Position numbers and translations under genes: made by a program | The notes under the pieces: model-generated | What the model saw: only the letters and a program-made list of their open reading frames with translations | The model's database searches: none | Told to the model about the DNA's origin: nothing | Assembly: GCA_011009095.1 (NCBI GenBank) | Contig: VTPC01007341.1 | Location: 36,931-100,930, forward strand | DNA length: 64,000 nucleotides | DNA from: Ignelater luminosus | Taxonomy: Eukaryota > Arthropoda > Insecta > Coleoptera > Elateridae | Direction of reading: 5' to 3' | Shown: positions 37,253 to 48,779 of the stretch, one piece after another | Layout of the letters: every line of letters starts with the position of its first letter | Position numbering within the stretch: the first letter of the stretch is position 1

Positions 37253-37560
37253 TTACACCTTTTTAAAACCGAATTTGCTCAATTTTCTAATGGAACGTCC
37301 ATTAAAATTAGCAAAAACTTCTAGTACAGCTTCTCTAAGGTCATCTACTGTGTCGTAGGACTTTGATATACCCTATCGTTTACCATTCCTCGTAAATAAG
37401 AATCCAAACCAGACAGATCGGGGGATCGAGGTGGCCATGCAAGGGGGCGCGTTTCTTCCTATCTATGAGTTCGGGAATGTTTCATTTAAATGATTTCGTA
37501 GCGTTAGCTGATTATGTAATGGTGGTCCATCGTGTTGAAAGCATACATTTCTTTATAAAA
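37253..37560 (-). pseudogene. DD41D transposase C-terminal remnant
   Basis: Minus-strand remnant of a DDE/D transposase. FQHDGPPLHNQLTLRNHLNE (second catalytic Asp in HDG) is followed by TFPNS, an in-frame stop, and IGRN. After a frameshift come LAWPPRSPDLSGLD (third Asp) and RVYQSP, and after another shift DTVDDLREAVLEVFANFNGR and a TAA at 37253. Allowing for the shift, 41 residues separate the second and third Asp, the same spacing as in the element at 51.5-54.1 kb. The N-terminal half, with the DNA-binding domain and first Asp, is missing: the frame runs straight into the right inverted repeat at 37561. Confidence 0.7.
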
Positions 37561-37973
37561 ATAACTATGTCAAGTGGTACGTCGTTAGAATCGTTGAAAA
37601 AAGGCCTTATTTATAAAGTCATGGCCGACTATGGTTTCCATTAGAAGAAACACAAGTTTGTGTCATAACTCAGAAATTATAGCTTAAATGAAAAATTCGG
37701 TTCGACTGTATTATTAAGCACATAATAACCTACAACTTTTTTCTTTACTCATTTTTTCTAAAGTCGATAATAACAAAGCCATAAGCACCGAACAAAATAA
37801 CAAAAAAATTTTTTTGCGAGATATCTAGTTACCCATGCATTTTTTCCAAAAAAAAACAAAAAGCTCATTAAATTGAGCACGTAAAACTTCAATTCTTTCC
37901 CCATTTTATAGTCTCTCTATCTCCGCTAGTTTCCGAGATCCCCATACTAAACATTGGAAAAAAGCTCACCCTG
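37561..37973 (-). repeat. Right terminal inverted repeat
   Basis: Inverse partner of 36494-36904, with small indels in the A/T runs. Its inner edge ATAACTATGTCAAGTGGT abuts the transposase remnant directly. Confidence 0.85.
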
Positions 37974-37975
37974 TA

Positions 37976-40900
37976 TATTCTGTTTTGCTGAAACGTGAAT
38001 AGGAAGTTAGCTCGATTTTTTCTGTATAAAATGGCTCTCACTATATTAATTTCCAATAAATTTGGTCAACATGAATTTTCAAAACAAAAAGAATATTTGA
38101 TTTACAGCATAAATCTGCTAAATTTTAAATAATTAATTTTGTGGATGCTGCGTATAAGTATACTGTCCATCAATTCTGTGTGATTCTGATTTGATTCATC
38201 TAATTTGAAACAGATAAAATGAAGAAGAAACCCTCAGTGTTGCAATGTACAGTGATGGAGGCAGCCTAATAAGCACCTGGAGACTGTAACACTTATCGTG
38301 AATAGCAACTGTAAAAAGTTAAGAATTCTGAAAAAGTAAATTTATTTAAAAATAGCAAAAACAATTCTATCCTGGAAAGATTGCAATACGGTATGGTAAG
38401 GCAATTCATTAATCATTAATCTATGGAGATTTTGAAATGGAATTAATTTTGTTTATTTCGAAGAAACAAATTCAAATCGTTATCACGTCGAGTCTAAATT
38501 CAAGATCTTGAGTTATTATGGAAGGTACATATGACAAGATATAACATGAGGGTAAACCTAAACAACTTAAATAGCTTTGAATCAGGTCATAAAATACACA
38601 CAGATTTGGAATATTAAATACGTAATGCCAGCTCTCAGAATTTGCAATAGTAGGAGTTTTCTTAATAGTAGCAGGAAAGGATTTGTGTTGTCAAAGAAGA
38701 AAGTGAAGTTAAGTAGTACATACATATTAAGAGTTATCCAATGTTATTTGATGTTGTAAAGCTTTTTATCTTCATTCTTAGCTAAAGATCCCAGGCAAAC
38801 AATGATGATTAAATAATAACTTCTGTCATAGCAACAGCACTAACCGAGAAAACGAAATAAACTCCATGCAATATCAAAGCAAATTATGAAAAAGGCTTAA
38901 AAACAGTAAGTATGTTGAAACTAAAGAAATAATACATTACTGTTTCTTACATGGCATATTGTACACCTACATAAGCTTTATCCAAACTGTATAAGATCAG
39001 CAGGCTTTGAAACAAAAATACAGTTCTCACAAAAACATAATGTTGAGAGTTGGCTTAAGAACAGTTTACTATCTTTTATGTATGTATCTGATAGTAAACA
39101 ATGAATGGCATTAGATATGCAAATAAGTGCAAATCATTTAATTGTTTACAATATATTAATATAGAAGTTTATCTTGTTTATAAAAACAATATCCTTTGTT
39201 GTATTTTGTAATTGCACAATACAGGAAATAACAAATATTTTATATTGATTTTTCATATAATACAAAGTACCAAATTCCAAACATTTTGATTGATAAGTAA
39301 ATAATACCATGATTAAACAAGTAAATGAGTTTTTAATTAAATGCATAAAATAATATTTGTTTTGGAACGGTATTTGGTAAAAATTTAATTTTAAAGTAAA
39401 TTGCAAGTTTAGGTAGCTCCTTAACCCTTTTTTACTTGAATTAATAAAATCAAGTACGTTTTCTAAAAACCTTTATGTATGGATAAGTAGCATTTATGCA
39501 GTATACCCACATAGAATTTTAATTAAACTAACATTGTTTCAAAAATTTTTTTGAAAAGGAAATAATCCAAAAAAGAGAGGTTAAAAGGGTAAATTAGTGA
39601 CCTCTGCATAACTTGTAATTTTTAATAAATACAAAATTTCTGAGCTTTTGAATCACAGTAAATCTGCAGCCTAAATTGAATCTAAAATTTTAACAACATA
39701 CGCATTATGTAGAAAAACTATTTTTTGTTTAATAATCTTTTGTTGTTATTGTTTTGTGACTAAGGCTACAGACCACGTTGGCTTGGACCTAGTGATTTCG
39801 GCAACTATATAGCTATTTCATTACCAACTAGAATTTAGCTAAACCCAGAGATATTTCAACCCCTGTTCAAGGTACATTTTTGACAAGTGACTTATCATTA
39901 GTCACACAGGGCCTACTGTTTTACATCCATCTTCTTATAGATATCCGCATGAAAAATTTCAAGAGCATTATATTTTATGCGACTTAGGACTTCACGTATC
40001 CCATTTCTGGACGATACCCAAAAACCGTTCAATCGAAGAAAGAATTCTAATAAATTTAGAACTTGCACAATGAAGAAACATGAAAGGCAAAACATAGAAG
40101 AAAAAAATGATATAGCTATGAATATAACAATATAATTCTCACAAAAAAATAAGGTATCAAAAAACATCACCGGAAATCTAGAAAAATAACAGTTGCTTGA
40201 CATGCTATTACAAAAGAAACAAAAGAATCCTAGTCAAAATATCCCAAAAAGGAAGACGTACAATTTTTCTATAAATCAAAAAGACGGATGAACTTACTAT
40301 ACATAGCTAGTTCAAAAAATTTGTAACAGAAATGGTGGGTGAAGTAATGTGCAAAGTTTGCATAAATATTATTCCTTTGAAGTTATTATGTTTTGCCGTC
40401 CCGGACTGCAGTTTCGAGCGTTTTTTAAATCAAGTAGTAAAAACTAATCAGTATGCAAACTTATGATTTGTCTTGTACTTTTATGTTATGTTTTCACATT
40501 TGCATTTTGCTTTTAATAATACACGAAGTATTATCCTATGCACACATATACATACCACACTGACATTGTTGTTATTACCCACATGTACACTGGAATTGAT
40601 TTATGCTTCAGCAAGTCAATACCCTCCGTGTTTATGTTTGTATACATTTAAGGAACAATCATTTCATATACAAAGGACACGTCTATTAATATACACAATC
40701 ACAATCTACAACAAAATCCACAAAGAGTTCATTACTGTACGCACTCAAAAGGCTTTTAAAGCTTAATAAAAAAGAAACTTTCACAAAGACAACAAGTAGT
40801 TCCCTAATAACATTCTTTAATCAAACGTTAACGTTTAACTAGGAAGATCTAATACAGTTAAGCTTGCATAAAACACTACCCTAATAAAAACTAGCACGAG

Positions 40901-41408
40901 CTTTAAAATTTGCATAAAACCAATAAAGGAAAATTAACCGATTTAAATTATTACGTAAATTTTAATTCCGTTTTACTGCATAGTACCTAAATATCGATCG
41001 GATTAAGTCAGGAATAATAATTTAAAAGTAGGTACCATAGCGTGCACGTGCACGTAAAATCGTTAAGGGTCGTCGTCGCGACGCCACGGAGTATTTATTC
41101 TCCCTTATTGGTCAACTAAAAGAGTAACCCATCTAAAAGTTAATTGATTTCGGTTCAACAGAGAGAAAAAAAGAGAGTAAAACTGAAAAGAAAACTTTTC
41201 GACACGTACACCACTAGGATTTAATTTCTCACAGGACTTTGCGAATCAAGAAAGTCGCTAGAAATTGAGTATTTCAGACTGCTTAATATTCTATAAATGA
41301 CATATTTATTTATTTGTTCAACTGTTTACTTAATTATTAATTAATTAATTAAATTCAGAATCTTCCAATTTGGAAATTTACAAAACATGGTGTTTAATGT
41401 TATCCTAC
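37976..41408. other. AT-rich intronic DNA
   Basis: No exon or mobile-element motif recognised between the foldback element and the exon at 41.4 kb, apart from the CpG-rich palindrome at 41041-41054 and poly-TTAA tracts near 41330-41350. Confidence 0.5.
41041..41100. promoter_or_regulatory. CpG-rich islet with 14-bp palindromic E-box
   Basis: CGTGCACGTGCACG at 41041-41054 is a perfect palindrome centred on CACGTG, the canonical bHLH E-box. It is followed by the CpG-dense GTCGTCGTCGCGACGCCACG (41071-41090). It lies just inside the intron after the exon ending at 41409. A regulatory element or internal promoter of the minus-strand gene is plausible, not shown. Confidence 0.35.
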
Positions 41409-41562
41409 CTGTAACCTCAATTCCGTTTGTGTAGGATGATGTTGAATGGATAAAGATGAAGAACTTTGGGCCTCCTCTAATTCTAATTCTGATCCAGAGT
41501 TTGGTGAATGAAAAATACTGTCGTGGGATACGCTTAAACCAGGATGCATCGGCGTCCCACTC
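41409..41562 (-). CDS. Exon of long minus-strand gene (CRACD-like?), 51 codons plus 1 nt
   Basis: The acceptor TTTAG/GAGTGG and donor TTACAG/GTAGGA define a 154-bp exon. Its first base completes an AGG codon begun by the exon at 41623-41794; 51 full codons follow and it ends in phase 0. It begins SGTPMHPGLSVSHDSIFHSP, then NSGSELELEEAQSSSSLSIQ, and ends HHPTQTELRLQ. The SHDSIF motif after a basic, Ser-rich region recalls the vertebrate CRACD/KIAA1211 group of capping-protein-binding actin regulators, which have a similar SHDSIF block. That parallel is from memory and tentative. The protein would be cytoplasmic: no signal peptide or membrane segment is visible. Confidence 0.75.
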
Positions 41563-41622
41563 CTAAATTTATTAAATTACTAATAAGTAAATATAATCAA
41601 TAAATTAAAAGAAAATTCTAAC

Positions 41623-41794
41623 CTCCTTCTGATTGGTTCGTCGGTCTCGGAAAGTTCACTTGTAGACCGGCTTCGAATTGTTTCTTTGACATTTGAATCC
41701 GGAATTTCCGGACTGGGTGAGATATCTTCCGATACTTTATTGCTTTTTCTCTTAAACCATTTTCTGGGATTCCAAAATTTCTTTTTTGATGTAA
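41623..41794 (-). CDS. Exon of long minus-strand gene (CRACD-like?), basic segment
   Basis: A 172-bp internal exon with acceptor TTTGCTTTGTTGCAG and donor GGAG/GTTAGA. It starts with the last two bases of a codon and ends with two bases (AG) that are completed by the next exon, only 60 bp further on. It reads TSKKKFWNPRKWFKRKSNK, then VSEDISPSPEIPDSNVKETI, then RSRSTSELSETDEPIRR. A Lys/Arg/Trp-rich head is followed by Ser/Pro/acidic low-complexity sequence, as in actin-regulatory scaffolds. The KFW-P-KWFKRK string also loosely resembles the PHACTR N-terminus, an alternative. The upstream exon, which must end with one extra base, was not identified. Confidence 0.75.
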
Positions 41795-42232
41795 CTGCAA
41801 CAAAGCAAAATTTATTAGCCAATATAAACAGTAATCTAAATACTATAAATTTTCAAATTAGAGATTTCAATGCTACGATATTGCTCAAACCACGAGGCAC
41901 TCCTAATTTCTAATTTTTCCCAAGCCAAGTACATAATTGCAAAATCTATTTATAACAATAATGCGTATTTAATGTCGAGATTTTAATGAGAACAAAAAAT
42001 TAAATTTTGCAATACGTATCCATTCATTTTTCACTTGCACATAACCTTAAAACCTATTATCAATTACGATTTATTGCAAAAGAAAATGAAGTAACTGGTT
42101 GGTAGATGCAAATTAAAACCGTTAAAAAATCATCGAAAGGTTATAATTACGGATAATAATTAACAGTGTAAAACAGCAGTTATAGTCAAAAACTAATTAG
42201 AGCATAAAAACACAATTTATTCAGGTGTGGTG

Positions 42233-42279
<47 letters not shown>

Positions 42280-43700
42280 TTAAAATTCTCTCCATATCTA
42301 CATCAAATAGCAAAAATAATTACCCAGCGCATATTTTCTTGGTCCCATATTAATTTGTTAAAAACAACCAACACAGAAAAAAACACAACACACACTAAAC
42401 GGTTTTAACACACTAAAAAAAAACTTGTCACGACCTACGACCTGCGAGGACCTCCTTTATTACATGGACAATTGGGATTCGTTTTAGTTTGATTACAGCA
42501 TTTGATTTGATCAGTGTTGCATGACTCATGAGGTTTGTGACTCTGTTTTTAAATAATTCCTATTACAAAACGCAGCTAACAGTAAATTTACACTTCCTTT
42601 ATGTTTTCTAGTTGCAAAAATATTTCCAACGTTAATTGGATTATAATAACAAGCAAAACATAATGAGTCAGCTTGGTTGAAATGCAGTCGTTCAAAAGTT
42701 CTAGTTTCTAGGTGTAAAATTTAATCTATAATGCGTGTTAAATATTATAACTTGGTAAGACTTACCTTTTATTATGAGATATCATACATTTTTAATTTAT
42801 GCATACTCCAAAGAAAGTCGAATTAAAATAAAAACGTGCAGCACGCCATCAGATTTAAAAGATATATGTTAGTTGAGTTTAATTTTAAAAAATATCGTGT
42901 GATCACATAGATTTCACATCATAGAAAATAGTATGCTTATCAATTTATCACTGAACTTCAAGTTCAAGATTTTCTCTATTTTATACTAACAAACCATTTC
43001 AGTTAGGTACATTAAAAAAATAACAAGGGATACTGCTAGCTGCTCTCCACGATCAACTAGATGCTAAATTTACTTGATCACACATTAACAAAATTTTTAT
43101 TTAACCTTCCAATCTTCCTTTATCCGCAAAGTACATTATGCGTATTTCCTACTTTATGCTGTAAGAGCAGGCAACATCAGGTTACTACAGTGCAATTTTT
43201 TATTACAGAATTCGCAGTAGGCCATGACTTACAATTTCTATAACAGTGTATACGACATTGATGCTGTGCTCACTAAAAAAGTTACCAGGTCATCACATTG
43301 TATATTCTTTATATACTGTAAAAATGAACTTAAACCACAACCTATTCTGAATTCTATAAAAAAATGCACCGTAGTTGTAGAGAAGATATGCTAGAGAGAA
43401 ATTGCAGGTTCGATATCTTGAAAAGTAAAGACAATATATCGCGATGAATCAAACTTAACTATTAGCATCTCCTTACTTAATTACCCTTCTTTGTACTTAA
43501 TCCTGAACTTCCAAGGAAACTATCAGTTTGTAAAGAATATTAGTGTTTATTACTATATAATACAGATTTCCTTCAAAAGATTGAGCAAAACAGTGCTCTG
43601 TGAAAGCAAAAATGTGCTACATAATTTTTATATTGAAGCAAAACAGATCCAGAAAGGTGACTCAGTTGTACTCAAAAAAACTATACTTCTTGTATGTGGT
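41795..43700. other. Upstream intron or 5' region, AT-rich
   Basis: Contains the (ATT)n microsatellite at 42233-42278 and a small GC-richer patch at 42425-42470 (GACCTACGACCTGCGAGG) that could be untranslated 5' sequence. Nothing else is recognised. Confidence 0.4.
42233..42278. repeat. (ATT)n microsatellite
   Basis: Uninterrupted ATT trinucleotide repeat of 46 bp, about 15 units. It is likely to be length-polymorphic. Confidence 0.95.
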
Positions 43701-43739
43701 CAATTATCTATAATCAATTTAACATCTGATTACTTACTC

Positions 43740-45165
43740 TGTTGGAATAACCAGACAAGACAGATGATTACTGACTTTAAAAAAGCTGCTTTGAATCTTA
43801 TCTGAACGGTTTGAGTCCCGAAGCTGATAAATACTCTTCACTTTGGAATCAACTTAATGTACGAATACCAACCAAAAGTGTCCATGAAGTTGGTGTTCCC
43901 GATGGATGTGGCACAAGAAATCGACAACAATATCAACCCAAAGAAAGCCCCCGAAATCGATGAGATTTCGCCTAGACTACTCAAAGAGCTAACAAGAACT
44001 ACTATTGACATAATTATTTAATACTTTTCTTAGACTGTAACATGTTTCAGATTGCTTCAAGATGGCCTAAATAATCATGATAAAGAAACCGGACAAGCCG
44101 GCTGAGCGTATAACATCATATTGCCCGATTTTACTGTTACCCGCAATTTCAAGCTATTTGAGAAGGTTCTCCTCAAGAGACTCAAATCACTAATCAACAT
44201 GCCGGACTTCCAGTTTGGGTTTATTAATCATCATTTCACAATCGACCAAGTGCATAGAGTCACCACTGTCATCGAAAGTACCTTACAAGAGAAGAAATAT
44301 TACTAGACGTTTCTCAAGCATTCGCCAAAGTATGGCACAAAATGGCCAAAATGTTACCTGTTACTGCTGTCAACTACTGGAATCTTACCTAACTGGAAGA
44401 ACATTCACAGCAGCACACAAAGAAACATTTTCTACATTCCATCCGATATCAACAGGAGTACCACAAAGGAGCGTTCTAGAACCATACTATAATACTGCTG
44501 ATGTACCGGTAACAGAAGATACAGTCCTGGGCGCATTTGTTGATAATACGATAATAATGAGGACTGACGCAACACAAGAAAAAGCAATTACAAAACTCTA
44601 AGTTGCACTTAACAACATCCGCCAATGAAGAAAAGATTGGAAAATTAAACTCAATGGGATGAAGTCGGTCATGTCACCTACACGCTGCGTCAATGAAATA
44701 GCGATCATCCTATGTTCTTAGAAGGTATGATAATACCACAAGCTGAGTCAGCAAGATACCTTAGTCTAAATCTCGATGCTAGATTAAATTGGAAACACCA
44801 CATCAAGCAGAAAGCCGAGTAAATAAGACACAAGGTCCATGAAATGTATTGGTTGATTGGAAGGCATTCCAAGCTCAACATAAAATCCAAAAGATTAGTC
44901 TGTCGATCTATAATCAAGTCCTTCTGGTCCTATGGCATATAACTTTGGGGTTATATCAAAGCGTCAAATCAACTAATAATTCAGTGAAGTCAAAGCAAAA
45001 CTCTGCAAATGATCACTAATACCTACAGGGATGTAAACAAAGATAAAATGGGTGCGATAAAAATATCTATCGCAGGCACAAAAGGATGGGTTAAAGATGT
45101 GTAACAAGCAATAGCTCATCTTGTCTACTGTTTATTGGGTCTACCTCTCTTCAAAGAAAACTAAA
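43740..45165 (+). pseudogene. Jockey-clade LINE reverse-transcriptase pseudogene
   Basis: Decayed ORF2 of a non-LTR retrotransposon. Read across frames from left to right: a linker (LSPEADKYSSLW, near 43811); VAQEIDNNINPKKAPEIDEI then SPRLLKELT (about 43905-43995), the fingers start; KRLKSLINMPDFQFGFINHH and FTIDQVHRVTTVIES (44177-44280); CQLLESYLTGRTFTAAHKET and FSTFHPISTGVPQRSVLEP (44370-44490; usually PQGSVLGP); AFVDNTIIM (44533-44559), where the catalytic F-A-D-D has become F-V-D-N; and the thumb, ESARYLSLNLDARLNWKHHI (44744-44805) with MYWLIGRHSKL. The catalytic change plus many stops and shifts show it is dead. The endonuclease part was not recognised upstream. Confidence 0.85.
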
Positions 45166-45956
45166 AGCCAAAACTGGGTAGAAAACCAACCCAAATTCTG
45201 ATTCTGATAGAAAATAATAGCAAAATGCTTCTCAAGCTTACTTGCTTCCCATGCAATGCATCTCCTCGGCGCTTATAATATAACACATTAGGTTCTCCTT
45301 AACGCTATGCCCGTGACGACGTTGCTCACTAAAGTGAGAAAAGGCGTCCATCGCAACTCTGTCATTTTTCTCCTCTGACGAAAGAAACTGTATTGCTGAT
45401 TACAATTAGACTATTGCAAAAATGCACTGTGAACTAACTAGAAAGGTGCGGTAGAAATTAGCCTTCAACTTTACAAAGACGAGCAACAAGAAAGTGTCAA
45501 CTACTTGGCAAAAGCAAAAGAATGCATGCATCGCTTTATGAAGCAGTTTGAATAACAGTTATTAATTCAGGAACTCAAAGAGACGAGTTTAGCTCGAGCC
45601 ACAAGCTTCAACAAAGCGAATATTAATTAGTTCTTTTTTTCAAATTGGATCAATTCCTCCTGTTCAGTTACCAGTAAGAACCATAACATTTCATGGAATC
45701 AAGCAAGTGAATATATCGTCAGCAGAACTAGGACAATTGGGGACCAATCTGAGTTTCTAGTGCTACTGGCACCACATTCCCTCGATACGATATGGTGATG
45801 TTTCTGAGACATGACAAACGAAGTTGTATCAGGCACTATTATTGTTCCAGGAAATCACTATCATCAAATTTGCAACAGTTCATAAAAAAACATGTGAAGT
45901 CTACCTCAGAGCAGCCAGTGCTTATGCCGATTGATAGATAACAATGACTTCAACAA
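45166..45956 (+). other. GC-richer degraded repeat of unknown type
   Basis: Moderate GC and fragmentary plus-strand frames (for example LQLYKDEQQESVNYLAKAK near 45470 and VRTITFHGIKQVNISSAELG near 45680) suggest an old mobile element. I cannot assign a family. It runs into the assembly gap. Confidence 0.35.
45910..45956 (+). repeat. 47-bp sequence repeated on both sides of the gap, left copy
   Basis: Starts AGCAGCCAGTGCTTATGCCG and is identical over 47 bp to 46357-46403. It abuts the N run directly. Confidence 0.97.
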
Positions 45957-46356
45957 NNNNNNNNNNNNNNNNNNNNNNNNNNNNNNNNNNNNNNNNNNNN
46001 NNNNNNNNNNNNNNNNNNNNNNNNNNNNNNNNNNNNNNNNNNNNNNNNNNNNNNNNNNNNNNNNNNNNNNNNNNNNNNNNNNNNNNNNNNNNNNNNNNNN
46101 NNNNNNNNNNNNNNNNNNNNNNNNNNNNNNNNNNNNNNNNNNNNNNNNNNNNNNNNNNNNNNNNNNNNNNNNNNNNNNNNNNNNNNNNNNNNNNNNNNNN
46201 NNNNNNNNNNNNNNNNNNNNNNNNNNNNNNNNNNNNNNNNNNNNNNNNNNNNNNNNNNNNNNNNNNNNNNNNNNNNNNNNNNNNNNNNNNNNNNNNNNNN
46301 NNNNNNNNNNNNNNNNNNNNNNNNNNNNNNNNNNNNNNNNNNNNNNNNNNNNNNNN
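45957..46356. other. Assembly gap, 400 N
   Basis: Exactly 400 undetermined bases. The bases on the left edge recur on the right edge, so the two contigs probably overlap by 47 bp and the true gap may be absent. Confidence 0.98.
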
Positions 46357-46403
46357 AGCAGCCAGTGCTTATGCCGATTGATAGATAACAATGACTTCAA
46401 CAA
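46357..46403 (+). repeat. 47-bp sequence repeated on both sides of the gap, right copy
   Basis: Identical to 45910-45956 and begins at the first base after the N run. Confidence 0.97.
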
Positions 46404-46849
46404 AGAGTGTAAAAATCATCGGATTTTCATTTCAGAAAACGTATCAGCTGTACTCACTTAAAACAATCGCAATTTTCATTTCATTATAAAAAGAAATGAA
46501 GTTTGCAAAGAAAAATTAAATGTAAAGTTGCCATAACTTTATTTAACTGCAACAATGTGGGAAGCTTCATACAAGGAGAGTAACTTGGAGGAAAAAACCT
46601 AGTAAAACATCAAAACATCTTATTTTCTTCATTAGATCACAACTTGGAAAGTATATCACCTCCAAAAGAAGAGGAAGTTACAGCAATGGATTTCTTTTTT
46701 ATTGCGTACAAGGGAAAAACTGAATTGGTACATTATGTGTACTTTTAGCTTCCTAAGGTACAAAATGAGTCGCAGTTTCTACTAACTGTGTTAGACAAAA
46801 GACATCTGCAATATTATTTTTATTATTTGTCAGTTTTCATATTTATCCT

Positions 46850-47290
46850 CCCATTTCATGTTACGTCACTGCCACAAATTTCGCACACGTTGTTCATATG
46901 TGTGTGAGAAAATGAACTTGACCGTCGCTAAGTTTAGATTCCTAAGAATATGTAATTTTACAAGAGAAAGTCGTTGCACAAACAACAAATTAAAAGTTAA
47001 AAGGGTATCACGATCGTGTTGTAGCGTTCTAATGTACTCGCTTTGTCGCACGTGTAGAAAAACCACGTAAGTCTTCAAGATGTTGTTTCGAGGTGGAGCG
47101 ATCGAACTTTAGGCTCGCCGATATGTTGGTTTCGTTACCAATACTTTTAGTAAGAGAATTATTAACCATGTTATGTTTCATTTTCTTTGAGCTGATTAAG
47201 TTTCAGACCGGCCTGTCGTTGAGTTTGTGTACGTCAAGTGCCGTCGCACTAAGATTGTCACGGAGATTTTCTTGATTCTTTTGTGAATGT
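46850..47290 (+). promoter_or_regulatory. GC/CpG-richer islet, possible promoter and untranslated exon
   Basis: Raised CpG content (for example 47008-47055 and 47083-47125) with overlapping 70-codon frames on both strands, neither resembling a known protein. A plus-strand donor CCAC/GTAAGT lies at 47067. It could start a plus-strand transcript, or be an upstream promoter of the minus-strand gene. Confidence 0.28.
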
Positions 47291-47722
47291 AAAGTTGAAT
47301 AAATCGGTTTTCCTGTTGGGATTGGAAACCAGATAGCAATCTGGGTTAATCAGAATAAAATAGTGTGCAGTGGGCTGAAAGCAAAGTTCGCTATGAGATA
47401 AACTGTGGAAAGTTTCAATTATAAATGTTATGGAGATGTTCGTATGTTGGGAATATAAAAAGAAAGCTGTTTGGGGAACGTGTAAGTAACTGCTTAAAGT
47501 AAAAAAAGGTATAACTTTCTTATAACAAATTTTGGAGTTAATGGGTGTGAGAGTATTTAGTAATAACTATATTTCAGTCTTGACTAAACAGATAATTTTG
47601 AAATTCACTAGTGTGACGCGATACCGCCACGATTAATTAACAGATTATTGTCTACATAAATTACTGGTTTGGTTGTTTGATTATGTGTTATTATATTGTT
47701 TTGTTTTAATTGTATGTTTCAG

Positions 47723-47755
47723 GAAAGGTTTGTATTGCCAAACAGGGTAAGAAAG
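47723..47755 (+). CDS. Candidate 33-bp micro-exon
   Basis: The acceptor AATTGTATGTTTCAG and donor AAAG/GTAAGG frame an open segment that can read ERFVLPNRVRK, a multiple of three. An alternative donor CAGG/GTAAGA lies inside it. There is no homology; the evidence is splice signals only. Confidence 0.2.
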
Positions 47756-48779
47756 GTAAGGTCATTTCTTGTAACCAGTAATGCATTAAAAAATCTATTT
47801 CCGGAATTTTGATATACCCAGCATTTCTTGTATACGTTGAAGGATCTTATGGCTCTTTCAAAGGAATATTTTCTGTATGATTGTCATATTCGTTTGTTTA
47901 CATCAACGCAATCCAATGTTTTAGTAGATCAGTAATTACATTAATTTTTATAATTATTTCAGAATTTGCATTCATTTTATAATCATTCTCCTATTACCTC
48001 TACAAGAGTGTATTTCCTGCTATCATATTTAATTTTCGTTTGTCATAAACCATTTTAATAACCTTTACTGAACCTCTGGTATTTAAGTAGTTCGTCATTA
48101 ATTATCAAAACTATTAATTGCAATGTACAATATTTGCTGAACTTCCTCGAGTGCTTCTCTCTATTTTCTTTATTCAATGAATCATTATTATGTACTTACG
48201 ATGACTTATAACTAAAATTGAATATTTCTTACTTCCTTGTAGAATCTTAGGAAGTCGCACGTTTTTTATTTCAATGTTCAGGTGAAATTAATTTCACTTT
48301 CTGCAAGAAGCAAAGTCGTGTAATATCTTTCATAGAGGTTTATTTTTAGATACAACAGTTTTATATTTATAGCGAAATTCATCATCTTTTATAAAATACG
48401 TGTAAGAAGATTAAAACTAAAAGTTCTTTAGAATTGTTTAATAAATGGGAAACATTTTTTATTTTACAAAAGCATTCCGATTATTTACCCATTTTGGTAT
48501 TTTAATACCTGTGTGTGTATACAATAGGAAACATTTCTCATAATAAATAACTTCCGCTTTTAAAATTAAGATAATCAAATTGAATCTGAAATTTTTCAAA
48601 TTCCTTGACAATATAATTAGAAAGTAAGTCTTTATTGAAACGCGTAAACATTTTTATTATTTTTAATTTATGATACTGGAAAAAATGCAGACAATTATTT
48701 TATATTTCCACATATTTATCTCGTCAACAGGAAATCGAAAACCATAGTGCAATATTTATCAAAATAGAGAATTAAGCAG

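Larger units (their letters stand above)
36494..37973 (-). mobile_element. DD41D-type DNA transposon with ~411-bp terminal inverted repeats
   Basis: A 1,480-bp element bounded by CAGGGTGAGTTTTTTCC at the left (36494) and its inverted copy ending CTCACCCTG at the right (37973), each flanked by a TA dinucleotide (36492-36493 and 37974-37975). TA duplication and CAGGG-type ends are typical of the Tc1/mariner superfamily. The inverted repeats span 36494-36904 and 37561-37973 and agree at roughly 85-90 % by eye. The 656-bp middle carries the 3' part of a transposase on the minus strand. This foldback-like design is unusual for the group, whose inverted repeats are usually tens of bases, though long-inverted-repeat members exist. 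Confidence 0.85.

Noticed and set aside
43491..43805. 104-codon plus-strand frame before the LINE
   Set aside because: Only its last residues coincide with the LINE linker region. The rest shows no endonuclease motif, so I did not extend the LINE to 43491.
45906..46461. Frames spanning the N run
   Set aside because: They exist only because unknown bases were read as open codons.
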